Below are positions 53,826 through 63,831 of a stretch of 64,000 nt of DNA, piece after piece. The stretch comes from Diphasiastrum complanatum (taxonomy: Eukaryota > Streptophyta > Lycopodiopsida > Lycopodiales > Lycopodiaceae). The position numbers were made by a program, and so were the translations under genes. The notes below the pieces were generated by a model. That model did not search any database and had not been told where the DNA came from. It saw nothing but the letters and a program-made list of their open reading frames with translations. The stretch is taken from positions 28,625,252 through 28,689,251 of the forward strand of contig CM055113.1 in assembly GCA_029204225.1 (NCBI GenBank), read 5' to 3'. Positions within the stretch are counted from its first letter, which is position 1. Every line of letters starts with the position of its first letter.

Positions 53826-54749
53826 TGTTGTAAAGCTGACTCGGGTGCACCCAGCGTGCCCTGTACGACTCAAAGGGGTGACACCCTCTAAGGTCCCAGA
53901 GCAAGTTAGAACGTCAAGGACTGAGCCTCTGACCTGTGGTGAGCTAGTCAAATAGTCACAAGTCATGAGCTAGCTCTGGAGCTCGAGTCATGGCCTAGTC
54001 AGGAAAGCAAGTTGATTCGGCCGCCGGGACGGCTCCCGGGACCCATGTCCGGGAGCCAGACTGATTCTGCCAGGCTTGTCAGGCTTAATCAGCAAAATAA
54101 AAACTAAGTCCTAAAAAGCGTGCTTTACCAGAAAGCACTATGTTTCAAATCAGAGGGGGTGCGCCGAATCACAGCAGAACTATAGGGGGAGTCCGGCAGA
54201 CAGAAACTTGGCCAGCTCAACCAGCACTAGGAATCCAGTCGCCAGGTCTCAGCTCCCTCTACCAGCATGAGCCAGACACAATGCCCAGCACGTGTTGGTG
54301 GCCCCGAGACCGGTCAGTCTATGTATGAATGTAACATCTTTCAAATCTAATAAAGTTGATCCTTGGGGATGATTACCATTTTGGTTTCGCCTCCGGGACT
54401 GGTCCAAGTGGAAGGACCCTTACTACAACCTTTTTGCGTCGCTGGCGCCTAAGGGTCCCTGTCATCGACATGGGGCTTGCCGCTATGCCAATCGGTCAGT
54501 TTGGTGATCACTATGCCTTGGGTTTCATGTGTGGCTTGTCTTTGCCTTTGGTTACCTTTTGGGGACGGATTCTGAGTTGGCTTTCGGGTTGGTTGGGATT
54601 CCAGTTTTCTTAAGTCTGAATGGTTAAGCTTGTTATGTTTCTGAGTTGGCTTTTACGTAAGTGCATGATGGATGAAATGAATGTTAGACATAAGCACATG
54701 TTGGAGAAACTGCTCAAGTCCCAGCGCCCTTTGAGGCGCCGGCACAACA
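53826..54749 (+). repeat. Gypsy G 5' LTR
   Basis: 924 bp. It differs from the 3' LTR at scattered positions, a few percent by eye. Contains a near-palindrome CGGCTCCCGGGACCC..GTCCGGGAGCC (54028-54056). Confidence 0.95.
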
Positions 54750-54839
54750 TGTGGTATCAGAGCCGACTAGCCGATCAGCTATGCAAGTCTCACAGGGATG
54801 GCCATGTTTTGGGATTTGTCAGGACAACCGTTGCGCAAG

Positions 54840-55225
54840 GTGCTGCCCACAGTGTAAGCACGGGTGCGTCCACGGTCGGGGTGGTCGGCAGAACGAGGGA
54901 CTTGATGAGTGAAAGTGCCGCCCTCGAGGTGTAAGCATGGTCAGTTCTCGCCGTTCGGGCCTAGCGCTGTCTGCACGTAGGACGGATGAGGCAAAGTGCT
55001 GCCTAGGTAGGTGAAAGCACGGTCTGTACCTTGTGGGGTGCGGGGCGACATATTCGAACTGTACGGGTTAACCATTGATACAGAGATGCTGTTCGAATTT
55101 GGGTGTAAAGCACGGGTGGTTAGCTGCCGGTGCGGGATAGCTGCCGATCGTTTAGCTATAAGGGCTATCGACCAAAAAGTGGTGGGGCGTGACTGAGGCA
55201 ATGTGCTGGTTAATGGTGAAAGCAC
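54840..55225 (+). other. Five repeated stem-loops in the Gypsy G leader
   Basis: Each has a 4-5 bp stem GTGCT..AGCAC (or variant) around a 12-18 nt loop ending GGTGTAA or GGTGAA and followed by GG: 54840-54861, 54915-54938, 54996-55020, 55087-55112, 55203-55225. The second keeps its 4-bp stem by a G-U pair (GTGC/GCAT). Spacing is 75-117 nt. They lie between the primer site and gag. Confidence 0.7.
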
Positions 55226-55580
55226 GGATGGTTGGATGGATGTTTCCCCGTGGGCTAATTCTGTGATAGATTTGTGTGGGAGCGGCTAGGCAATGGTCCT
55301 ACGTCCGGTCTCAGGGGGGTTTGTGGCTTGAGAGGGATCCTCTGTGTTTGCTTTGGTTGGTATGTTCCGTTTGTTGTGTGCTTGCTTGGACACAAATGAC
55401 CTGGTTCCTACTTGGCTCTCAGGTGATGTGGGCGTGCTAAGTTTGAGGAGGGGATATTTTCATTGAAGCTGATTTAATAAAGAAGAAAAGAGAGCTGTGG
55501 GGCCCGGCCAACAGAAGGGAGAGTTTCAAATATAAAAAGGATTGAGACGATAATCTGTTGGAAGTACACCTCTGACTATA

Positions 55581-57212
55581 ATGGAGGACCATCTTGAAGA
55601 GTTACGAGCATTGACGGACGGAGAAGAGCTAGCTCGAGAATACAGCTCTCGCATGCATCGAGATGGCACCAGGTCCAAGTCGAGAAAGAAAGAGCATATG
55701 CACTCCACAGTGGCGCCTCTCCAAGAAGAGATGGGTGGCCCTTCTGAACCTACACCAAGAGATGAAACCTTGCCAGAGGCGCAACAGGACCTCTTTGAAG
55801 TGAAGATGCGGCAATACTTATCAAGCGCAATGACGGCTATGCTTAGCGAGGTGAAGAAGGACAGAGAAACAGAAAGGAAAGAATGGCAAACATCCTTGCG
55901 AACCATGAACCTTACTCAATTTAACCTTGCTAGAGAAATGAGAGACGGGCTAACACAGCTCGAAGCCAGGTTTGAAGAGTTGGAAGCAACTAGGGGGAAT
56001 GCAGTGGCGCCTCCTCCACAGATACCAAGAGAACCACGAGCGCGAAACACGGAAGGCCCAAGGAAGACTGCCAAAGTGAAAGCACCACCTACTTTCAAAG
56101 GAGAGCGTGACATTCGAGTTGTGGAAGATTGGTTGTTTCACATGGACCATTACTTCCATTTGATGAACACTCTTGAGGAAGAAAGAAATGACTTGGCATT
56201 AGCATATTTTGAGGGCTACACTACAAACTGGCACCGGATGGCAGGAATGCATTTTCAAACATGGGACGCATTCAAAGCCGCGTTACGAGAGGATTTCATA
56301 CCAAAGGATTCACACATGAGATTGAGGACAGAATTATCGGGGCTCAAACAGAAAGGGTCATTGCGAGAGTACCTCAATAAATTCAGACAGAGTGTACGGG
56401 TTATTGAAGATATGTCCGAGGTGGACAAAACTCATTACCTATTGTCTGGAATGCAATCTTGGACCCGGCGTGCGATAGACAGCTACATGCCCCATGATTT
56501 CAATTCAACTATTCGAGCGGCTGAAATGGTTTGTGATTATGAGAGCACATTGGCACCAGCTGCTCCTGCAACCTCAACAAGAGTATTTAGTGGATCCAGA
56601 CCGAGTCCGAGCTTCTTTTCAAGGGGGGACTCAGCTCCAAATGGCAACCAAGCCTCGAGTAGCGTGAACAAATTCCCAACAAAAATAGGGTTTGGCAACC
56701 AAGGCAACAATGGAGGGAACATGTTCCAGAGAAGAAACAATGTTGGACCTTCAGCTAGTCACAGCAACAGCTCACCAACAGTGGGCAGTTCCATGCGTTG
56801 CTTCAACTGTCATCAGCAAGGTCACTCTTGGAGGTCATGCCCCAAACCATTGAATAAGCAAATCATGGCTGCCATTGAAGGATTTGATAGGATGGAGAGA
56901 GAGGCATTTGATCAAGAAGATGGTGAACAGGATGACGAAGAGGACCCAGAAATGGATTTGACGGAGTCTGACCTGAATGTCTTACAACAGATAGGGGCAC
57001 TTGCGACATATCGTGAACATCTTATGGCGACTCCTGCGAGAGGATCCAAGTTATTGTACCTGAAAGGCTGTATTCAAGATAGGATCATTTACTTCATGGT
57101 AGACTTGGGGGCGTCACATAACTACTTGTCAGAAAAACTGACAGGGGAATTGGACATCCAATGTGAAGAAAATGTGATCCTATTTGTGTGGAGACCGCGA
57201 AAGGTACAATGA
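55581..57212 (+). CDS. Gypsy G Gag with protease start
   Basis: An intact 543-codon frame from MEDHLEELRALTDGEEL. An N-terminal charged region is followed by the Gag core (VVEDWLFHMDHYFHLMNTLE, TFKGERDIR, DFIPKDSHMRLRTELSGLKQ, REYLNKFRQSV), a Gly/Asn/Ser-rich linker, the CCHC knuckle CFNCHQQGHSWRSC (about residues 411-424), an acidic stretch and the protease start IIYFMVDLGASHNYLSEKL. The protease active site reads DLG instead of D[S/T]G, so proteolysis is unlikely. Gag would assemble particles; the element would need pol from a relative. Confidence 0.93.
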   Translation: MEDHLEELRALTDGEELAREYSSRMHRDGTRSKSRKKEHMHSTVAPLQEEMGGPSEPTPRDETLPEAQQDLFEVKMRQYLSSAMTAMLSEVKKDRETERKEWQTSLRTMNLTQFNLAREMRDGLTQLEARFEELEATRGNAVAPPPQIPREPRARNTEGPRKTAKVKAPPTFKGERDIRVVEDWLFHMDHYFHLMNTLEEERNDLALAYFEGYTTNWHRMAGMHFQTWDAFKAALREDFIPKDSHMRLRTELSGLKQKGSLREYLNKFRQSVRVIEDMSEVDKTHYLLSGMQSWTRRAIDSYMPHDFNSTIRAAEMVCDYESTLAPAAPATSTRVFSGSRPSPSFFSRGDSAPNGNQASSSVNKFPTKIGFGNQGNNGGNMFQRRNNVGPSASHSNSSPTVGSSMRCFNCHQQGHSWRSCPKPLNKQIMAAIEGFDRMEREAFDQEDGEQDDEEDPEMDLTESDLNVLQQIGALATYREHLMATPARGSKLLYLKGCIQDRIIYFMVDLGASHNYLSEKLTGELDIQCEENVILFVWRPRKVQ

Positions 57213-57790
57213 CCACTTGTAGATTGGCAACCAACTTACCAATCTCTCTGGGAGCCTGGAAGAATTGACTAACGTTCACAATCTTGAAGATGGATGTCTT
57301 TGACGCTATTTTGGGATTAAGCTGGTTTAACGAACATGTGGTGGCCTTCTTGGAAAAAGGGGTTAACCTTGTGTTATTATATAATGGTAGGAGACCTTGT
57401 GTGGTCAGAGCTGTGCCAGGGGACCAACTAGAAAAGAATGACACAAATGAACCTGAGCCAACCATTCCTCCCAATCTCATTCACCTCTTTAACGAAGGAC
57501 AGCCAACAGTGACAGACTAGCTGACACGGGAACAAATGGAGCCAGCATTGCCTATAGTCTCTACATCAAAGGTGAATTCAAGTGCCGATGCAGAGCTCAA
57601 GGAGCTCACCTTGTGTGACCAAGCGAAAGCTCATTTCTTTAACGAAGGACATCCAACAGTGACAAACCAGTTGACGCGAGGTCAAATGGAGCCAACATTG
57701 CCTGCAGTTTCTACATCAAAGGTGAATCTAAGTGCCGATACAGAGTCAAGGAGCTCAACCTGGATGACCAAACGAAATATCTAGAGTTCT
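57213..57790 (+). pseudogene. Gypsy G protease remnant and 150-bp tandem duplication
   Basis: After a frameshift near 57200 the text continues the protease (MDVFDAILGLSWFNEHVVAF). From 57482 to 57775 a 150-bp unit is duplicated: FNEGQPTVTD / FNEGHPTVTN, then STSKVNSSAD / STSKVNLSAD. A stop (57521) splits the first copy. No RT follows. The duplicated stretch is unlike other pol sequence. Confidence 0.75.
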
Positions 57791-58112
57791 AGGGGACTTA
57801 TCCAGATGTGCGACGAAAACAACATATCTGAGGCTTAAGGGAGCCGTAAGTACCTTTTTCTTTCATGTTAATAAAGTAAGCCGCATTCACACAGGTTTTA
57901 CGTAAGTGATCTAGATCCACACTTTTCCTATGCTGGGTGCAAAACACAATATCATTACTTCTCTTTACAGTTGGTTTCCTTTGGCCGGTGAATCAAGCCC
58001 GTGCCCTTGTATATGTGACTAAAGTCTAGCCGGTGAATTAAGCTCGTGCCATGAGTCTTAGGTTCTATTTTGGCCTTGATGAGGACATCAGCTTTCTCAA
58101 ACGAGGGGAGGA

Positions 58113-59032
58113 TGTTGTAAAGCTGACTCGGGTGCACCCAGCGTGCCCTGTAAGACTCAAAGGGGTGACACTCTCTAAGGTCCCAGAGCAAGTTAGAACG
58201 TCAAGGACTAAGCCTCCGACCTGTGGTGAGTCAGTCAAGTAGTCACAAAGTCATGAGCTAGCTCTGGAGCTCGAGTCATGGCCTAGTCAGGAAAGCAGGT
58301 TGATTCGGCCGCCGGGACAGCTCCCGGGACCCATGTCCGGGAGCCAGACTGATTCTGCCAGGCTTGCCAGGCTTAATCAGCAAAATAAAAACTAAGTCCT
58401 AAAAAGCGTATTTTACTAGAAAGCACTATGTTTCAAATCAGAGGGGGTGCGCCGAATCACAACAGAACTATAGGGGGAGTCCGGCAGACAGAAACTTGGG
58501 CAGCTCAACCAGCGCCAGGAATCCAGTCGCCAGGTCTCAGCTCCCTCTACCAGCACGAGCCAGACACAATGCCCAGCACGTGTTGGTGGCCCCGAGACCG
58601 GTCAGTCTATGTATGAATGTAACCTCTTCCAAATCTAATAAAATTGATCCTTGGGGATGATTACCATTTCGGTTTTGCCTCCGGGACTGGTCCAAGTGGA
58701 AGGACCCTTACTACAACCTTTTTGCATCGCTGGCGTCTAAGGGTCCCTGTCATCGACATGGGGCTTGTCGCTATGCCAATCGGTCAGTTTGGCGACCACT
58801 ATGCCTTGGGTTTCATGTGTGGCTTGTCTTTGCCTTTGGTTACCTTTTGGGGACGGGTTCTGAGTTGGCTTTTGGGTTGGTTGGGATTCCAGTTTTCTTA
58901 AGTCTGAATGGTTAAGCTTGTTACGTTTCTGAGTTGGCTTTTACGTAAGTGCATGATGGATGAATGTTAGACTTAAGCGCGTGTTGGGGAAACCGCTCAA
59001 GTCCCAGCGCCCTTTGAGGCGCCGGCGCAACA
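58113..59032 (+). repeat. Gypsy G 3' LTR
   Basis: 920 bp, directly after the polypurine tract and followed by the target duplication TCACG. Confidence 0.95.
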
Positions 59033-60060
59033 TCACGGCTCCATGATTAGAAATTTCTTTGATCCGATAAGGACCTTCGACTGTGAATTTTAATTTTCCT
59101 TTGATCACCTTGGTTTTATACATCAGGACCAGATCTCCGGAATGAAGATCCTTCTTTTGTAACCTGCGATCGTGCCATGTTTTGAGTCTTTCCTTTTCAG
59201 CTGCCAGTGCATGCACAATTAGTAAGCGTGTTTCATAGAGTTTATGTAGAGCTTCGTGGAGTAGTTGTAGAGATTTGGATTCATTAAGACATTCCGTTGT
59301 GGCAATCCTTAATGAAGGGATTAAAAACTCCACTAGCATTACAATATCTTGACCATATACCAATTAGAAAGGTGTTTGATCAGTGCTTCTCTTATGTGTT
59401 GTCTAGAATGCCCATAGAGCAGCATGCAACTTGTGTTCCCACTCTGATCTACCAGCTTCAACTGTTTTCGTGAGCATGCTACACATGATCTTATTGGATG
59501 ATTCTGCTTGCCCATTGCCACGTGGATAATAAGGCGTACTGGTTCACGAAGAATTCCTCCAACAAGACCTTGATGGTTTCATTGATTAAATGACTTCCGT
59601 GATCGCTGACTATCTCCACCGGGCATCCAAAGTGTACAATGATATTTTCATAGAGGAACTTGGCAGTTGTCCTAGCATCAGCTACTCTTACTACCTTGGC
59701 TTCGACCCACTTGGTGAGATAATCGGTGGCTACGATTATGTATTGAGCCTAGGTACTCCTTGCTGCAGGGTGAATTGGACCGATGTAATCCAATCCCCAC
59801 TTTTCGAATGGTGCTTGGGCTAAGATCGGGTGTAGTAGGTCGTAATTCAATCTCGTTGGTCTCCTTGCCCTTTGGCACACATTGCACTTCCTCAGGTATT
59901 CTTCCGTATCCTTATGAATTGTTGGCCACCAACATCCTGATTGCAGGATCTTGCGAACTGTAATGTCGGATGCAAAATGGCCTCCACCCATGCCTTCATG
60001 TAAAAGTTGCAGAATGGATAGTGTAGGACAAAAACTGGTCTTTCTGGTCGTGATAGAATT
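59033..60060 (-). pseudogene. Gypsy E integrase, split by Gypsy G
   Basis: Frames give GGHFASDITVRKILQSGCWW and CNVCQRARRPTRLNYD (zinc region), APFEKWGLDYIGPIHPAARS (core with the first Asp), a broken middle, and the C-terminal TWHDRRLQKKDLHSGDLVLM and EGPYRIKEISNHGAVMLR. The last residues continue on the other side of Gypsy G, left of 53826. Frameshifts lie at about 59360 and 59750. Confidence 0.88.
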
Positions 60061-60795
60061 TGTGGACAGGCTGAGAAATCGTGGAGAGGCAGATAAATTT
60101 AATTGTAATATTTGCAAATTTTGACAAAGAGTTTCGAATGTCAGAATAGTGATTTTTTTAGATTTTCTGGGACAAAATTAGAGATTCAGAATTCGCTGGT
60201 AGAACAGGAAAATTGTGCTCTTTGAGAACGAATTCTTAGGCTGGATGGCGAATTCTAACAGAGATGTTTGACTAGCAAATAGGAAATATGAAAAAAAAAA
60301 AATGTGATTTTCTGATAGTCAACGAGCAAAATCTCTGAGATAGAATTCGCGGAGCTACTGGAGGACTGATCTTGATGAGATCTAGCCTCAATAAAGCCAG
60401 CGAATTCTAGGACAAAGATTTGGATGAGAAATAAGGGATTTTAACAGTATATCAGGTTGTTTTCTCAAAATCTGACCATGGTCAAAATTCGTGGAGGTGA
60501 TAAAATGAAAGATCAGAGTTTGTTAGGGCTACAAACAGGCTGACGAATTCTGATATACTTTTTTGGTTGTGAAAAAGGTCACTTGGGTCACTTCTTTTGA
60601 AGAAAATGCCCAAGTTGACTCTTTTGTTGCTTCCCCCCAGTTTGAGAAGTTGCTCTGCAGCTCGTGTAGGACCTGGAGAGACGATGCGTGTTGTTTGTTG
60701 GTAGATAGAGACAAGCACACAAGCAAACATACAATACGGAAGCAAAAAAACAAAAAACAAAAAGGAGAAAAAGCTAGGTAAAATATACTTAAAAA
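60061..60795 (-). other. Gypsy E leader with repeated GCGAATTC motifs
   Basis: Noncoding. GAATTCG or GCGAATTCT occurs at about 60188, 60229, 60249, 60343, 60399, 60485 and 60543. The region between the Gypsy F integrase and ORF (50980-51280) has the same motif several times. Confidence 0.65.
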
Positions 60796-60810
60796 GCGAC
60801 AACGGCGCCA
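60796..60810 (-). promoter_or_regulatory. Primer-binding site of Gypsy E
   Basis: Minus-strand TGGCGCCGTTGTCGC, one base from the LTR end CTTCCAACA. It resembles the TGGCGCCGTTGCCGG site common in Athila/Tat elements, with one difference in these 15 bases. Confidence 0.8.
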
Positions 60811-61813
60811 ATGTTGGAAGTATATCTAGTTTACGCGATGGCTAGATCTAGTTACGGGTGTAGTATAGGGATGTAGAGATTCGTCCACTTTTTAAGTTTC
60901 TACAACAAGCTTCAACAGAATACGGAAAGAATCAACAAGAATGAGAACACTAAGGCTTGCCCAACTAGTGCCCGTAACATAAATAAAGCTAATTAATGAG
61001 AACAATAAAATTCCTTGCTAAGGCAAACCCAACTAGCAAGATTACTAAATCCTACGTAACACCCAAAGGGAGATAATAATAATTGCGGCTAAACTAAGCA
61101 ATAAACACTTAAAACCATGCCACAATTAAAGGCCAATGAAAGGAGGCAAGAGGAGGCCCGAGCACCTTCCCTTGAGCTATGCACCTTCCAATGGGAACAC
61201 AATGAAATGCAAGATAAACACAATAGTAATTTTGCCTTAATCACAAAGTGTTGTTTACAATGCAAATACCTCTTCTTTTATGGCAAGGAGGATCTTCCAT
61301 AAGTGTCTACTAACTTATGGGACTAATCTGTTTCTAGCCTTTCTAGAACTTCTAACTTAGGATTTAGAACTTCAAATTTCTTAAATTAGGAAAACTTAAG
61401 ATAAAATGTTTCTAATCTTAAGTTTCCTAAGTCTAAGTTCTAAATCTAAGTTTAAGCTATTTTATTATTATTTAAGCTTCTACTCATGGACTTACAAAAC
61501 ACATGCCATGGCTGAAGTTTATTGACAGATAGTCATACGTGGTCTTACAAAACACATGCCACAGAGTTTTATTTCTTTCTTTTTTTACATTAGGGTCCTT
61601 TTTGGACTCAAAAAGGGCCTCTTCACTAATTATAATTAGTGTTAATGACGACACGTGTCCCAATAAAATATTGACAACTGAGAGAGAATGGTCCATATGA
61701 CATGGCAAATTCAATGGTGCAGATTAAATCAAGTGTGGGCCCACAAAGTACACCTCTAACATTAACCCTAGATAAAGCAATAACTATGCCTACAAGTTAA
61801 CATCAACTAGTCT

Positions 61814-61815
<2 letters not shown>

Positions 61816-61874
<59 letters not shown>
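61816..61874 (+). repeat. (CT)n microsatellite
   Basis: A CT repeat about 100 bp upstream of the four-exon gene. It could be part of its 5' leader. No LINE is attached. Confidence 0.95.
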
Positions 61875-61877
<3 letters not shown>

Positions 61878-61971
61878 CTCCACAGATATTCTATTTTTTT
61901 TTTTTGGTTCACCTTATCTGAAGATCTACACACTATTTCGCATATCTTACATTATCATTACATCATCCATT

Positions 61972-63264
61972 ATGGCCTCTACTCAATCAAGGAAGCCCAA
62001 GAATCAACTAGCTTCCATTGTTGCACACATCAAAGATTCCAATGAGCATTGGGTGCCCCATACATTTTCAACTTTTGACTGGGTTTACATGCAACCATCG
62101 GGCAAAGGAACTCACAAGGTTGCAAAGAGAAAGCAAAAGAACCAAGACTACCATTGGAAAGGAAGGATCCACGAATTCAAGATCAACCAAAACGGTGAAT
62201 ACCTTGCAAATGTGCAACACGTATACATGCGTCGAGATATTTTATTGGATGTGGCTGTTGCTGATAGAACCATACAGTCACATTGTAGGTCTCACCTCTT
62301 TTATTCTTGTATTAGCTATTATGTTTGAATTATTATTATGTCATTATAATGGATAATAATGTTGCATTAATGCTTGGTGCAGATGTCTTTCCTTCAAATA
62401 GCTTCGACTGGCAAAACGTGAAGTCCTTCACTGGAAAATTCTCCGTCATACATGCCAAATATGGAGAAGTAATATATGGTGGGTTGGTATCCTCTGCCCT
62501 GATCAAAATGGGCATTTTCTTTTACGATCACATGTACGAAGTTCCAAAAAAAAACTTTGGCCAAGGCAAATTAGCACCAACTTCTGAGCTTGTGATCAAT
62601 TCTCACGAGTGGCCATATGTTGACCAACTAACTATTGAATTAACGAAGAGACAACTTCTCAAAGAGATTATTGGTAATATGAAGCCAACATTCGGATCCA
62701 AACGAGTCTACACTAGCATCTCTGTGCCGATCACCATATTTGTTGCCATATTTAAGGCGGTCCCCTTTAGGAAAACAAACACGATGTGGGCATGGAAAGC
62801 AACAGAATCATCATTGTTGGACAACATATTTATCGCATGGGATTCAAAGGAAATGGAGCATAAAGTAGATTTAATAAGGTGTAAGCTCTCTTGTCAAACA
62901 ATGACCATAAGGTATCATATTTCACGTCAAACATGCTCCTTAAGTTCATTTATAGGCGATATAAGTTTGGTCATGGCCGATGGGACCCTCTGGACGCGAA
63001 GACGAATCAGCAAGAAGTGGAGATATCCATACATTTGCCCCATGATGAAATACGAGAAATTCATATAAATAAGGAGTGCAGCCTAGAAGATCTTCGGCAT
63101 ATGCTTGGATTGACTTTTCTTGATGTGCCAGTAGATTTTGTCTTCACTCGTAATGGACAAAATGTGAGTCCCTAATTTCCATCAGATTCCTGAATTTTAA
63201 ATAGTAGTGTTGAATAAATATAGGATTATTAACTTTGTGTCTGGTTTTGCAGATACGGAGATGA
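61972..63264 (+). CDS. Four-exon gene, possible BAH-like domain
   Basis: Exons 61972-62284, 62383-62878, 62956-63163 and 63253-63264, with introns GTAGGT..CAG, GTGTAA..TAG and GTGAGT..CAG. Joining them keeps one frame of 342 residues from MASTQSRKPKNQLASIV to a TGA, and all three junction phases agree. Residues about 25-125 (FDWVYMQPSGKG, WKGRIHEFKINQNGEYLANV, HVYMRRDILLD, then FTGKFSVIHA) resemble a bromo-adjacent-homology module, a chromatin-reader fold. The C-terminal half (KFGHGRWDPLDAKTNQQEVE, SLEDLRHMLGLTFLDVP) is unrecognised. An AATAAA lies at 63329. It is the only apparently intact non-transposon gene in the window. The BAH assignment is tentative. Confidence 0.6.
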
Positions 63265-63560
63265 GCCGAAAAAGATCATGAATGTGTTTCACTTTTACAA
63301 ACAGGAACATTAGGAGTCCAACGGGAATAAAGAATTTAATCTAATGGAAAATAGAAAACACAATTAGTTGGTTGTGTTTTGACTCTATTCTAATATATTT
63401 GGTTACGTTTTGACATTACTTTTGCGTTGTCACATTTTATATGCCTGTTACTACATTTGTGGATGTCCAAGGATTTTTACTCATGAGCCTAGACAAGAAC
63501 ATATTATATTTGGAAAAGAGGCCAAAACTTTTATAGGGGCACTTACTAAAAATAGAACCC
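63265..63560. other. 3' flank, no gene seen
   Basis: Probable 3' UTR of the four-exon gene (AATAAAG at about 63329), then promoter region of the next unit. Confidence 0.5.
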
Positions 63561-63564
63561 TTCA

Positions 63565-63574
63565 CTATATAAGG
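63565..63574 (+). promoter_or_regulatory. TATA box upstream of the H3-tail ORF
   Basis: CTATATAAGG, followed 35-45 bp later by TCATTTCTCCACTTCATCCC and by an ATG at 63688. Confidence 0.55.
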
Positions 63575-63687
63575 GTGCTTGGGTCCTCATTTCTCCACTT
63601 CATCCCTTGAGTGTCAAAGTGTCAGTTTTTTTAAATTCTTTGTTTTTCATCTCTCATGTTCTCTGATACGTTTTCAAAGGCTAACCA

Positions 63688-63831
63688 ATGTCGGAGGAAA
63701 TGGCACGGACGAAACAAACGGCTAGAGATCCTAGAGTGACTGCATTGCTCCATAGGGATGCACTAGCCACCCTCGATGAGAGAGAGAGAGACGGGAGAGC
63801 AGAAGCAGGAGTAGGAGTCACAGCCCTATAG
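63688..63831 (+). CDS. Short ORF starting with a histone H3 N-tail motif
   Basis: The frame MSEEMARTKQTARDPRVTAL runs 47 codons to TAG (63829). Residues 6-13 (ARTKQTAR) equal residues 1-8 of mature histone H3; the second ATG (63700) would give the H3 start exactly. From residue 9 on (Asp-Pro-Arg instead of Lys-Ser-Thr) there is no H3 similarity. After GAGAGAGAGA (63780) another frame reads SRSRSHSPIASQDDPATQ and a Gln-rich stretch with two TAG codons, suggesting a longer protein broken by an indel. It is not a histone gene. It may be the start of a transposon or host protein cut by the window end. Confidence 0.5.
   Translation: MSEEMARTKQTARDPRVTALLHRDALATLDERERDGRAEAGVGVTAL

Larger units (their letters stand above)
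53826..59032 (+). mobile_element. Gypsy G: LTR element with gag but no RT (TR-GAG type)
   Basis: LTRs at 53826-54749 and 58113-59032 begin TGTTGTAAAGCTGAC and end GCACAACA / GCGCAACA. The target duplication TCACG is intact (53821-53825 and 59033-59037). The primer site TGGTATCAGAGCC is at 54752 and the polypurine tract ACGAGGGGAGGA precedes 58113. Inside are a structured leader, an intact 543-codon gag with a protease remnant, and a duplicated C-terminal stretch. RT, RNase H and integrase are absent. It interrupts the minus-strand integrase of Gypsy E. Confidence 0.95.
59033..61800 (-). mobile_element. Gypsy E: LTR, leader and integrase, pol deleted
   Basis: The minus-strand order is LTR (about 61800-60812, TGTTGGAAG at its plus-strand edge), primer site TGGCGCCGTTGTCGC (60810-60796), leader (to about 60060) and integrase (to 59033), continuing beyond Gypsy G at 53825. 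Gag, protease, RT and RNase H are missing between leader and integrase. The TGGCGCC primer site is characteristic of the Tat/Athila branch. The outer LTR end is uncertain. Confidence 0.8.

Noticed and set aside
63688-63831. Histone H3 or CENH3 gene
   Set aside because: Only residues 1-8 of H3 match; no histone fold follows in any frame within the window, so it is treated as a motif mimic.
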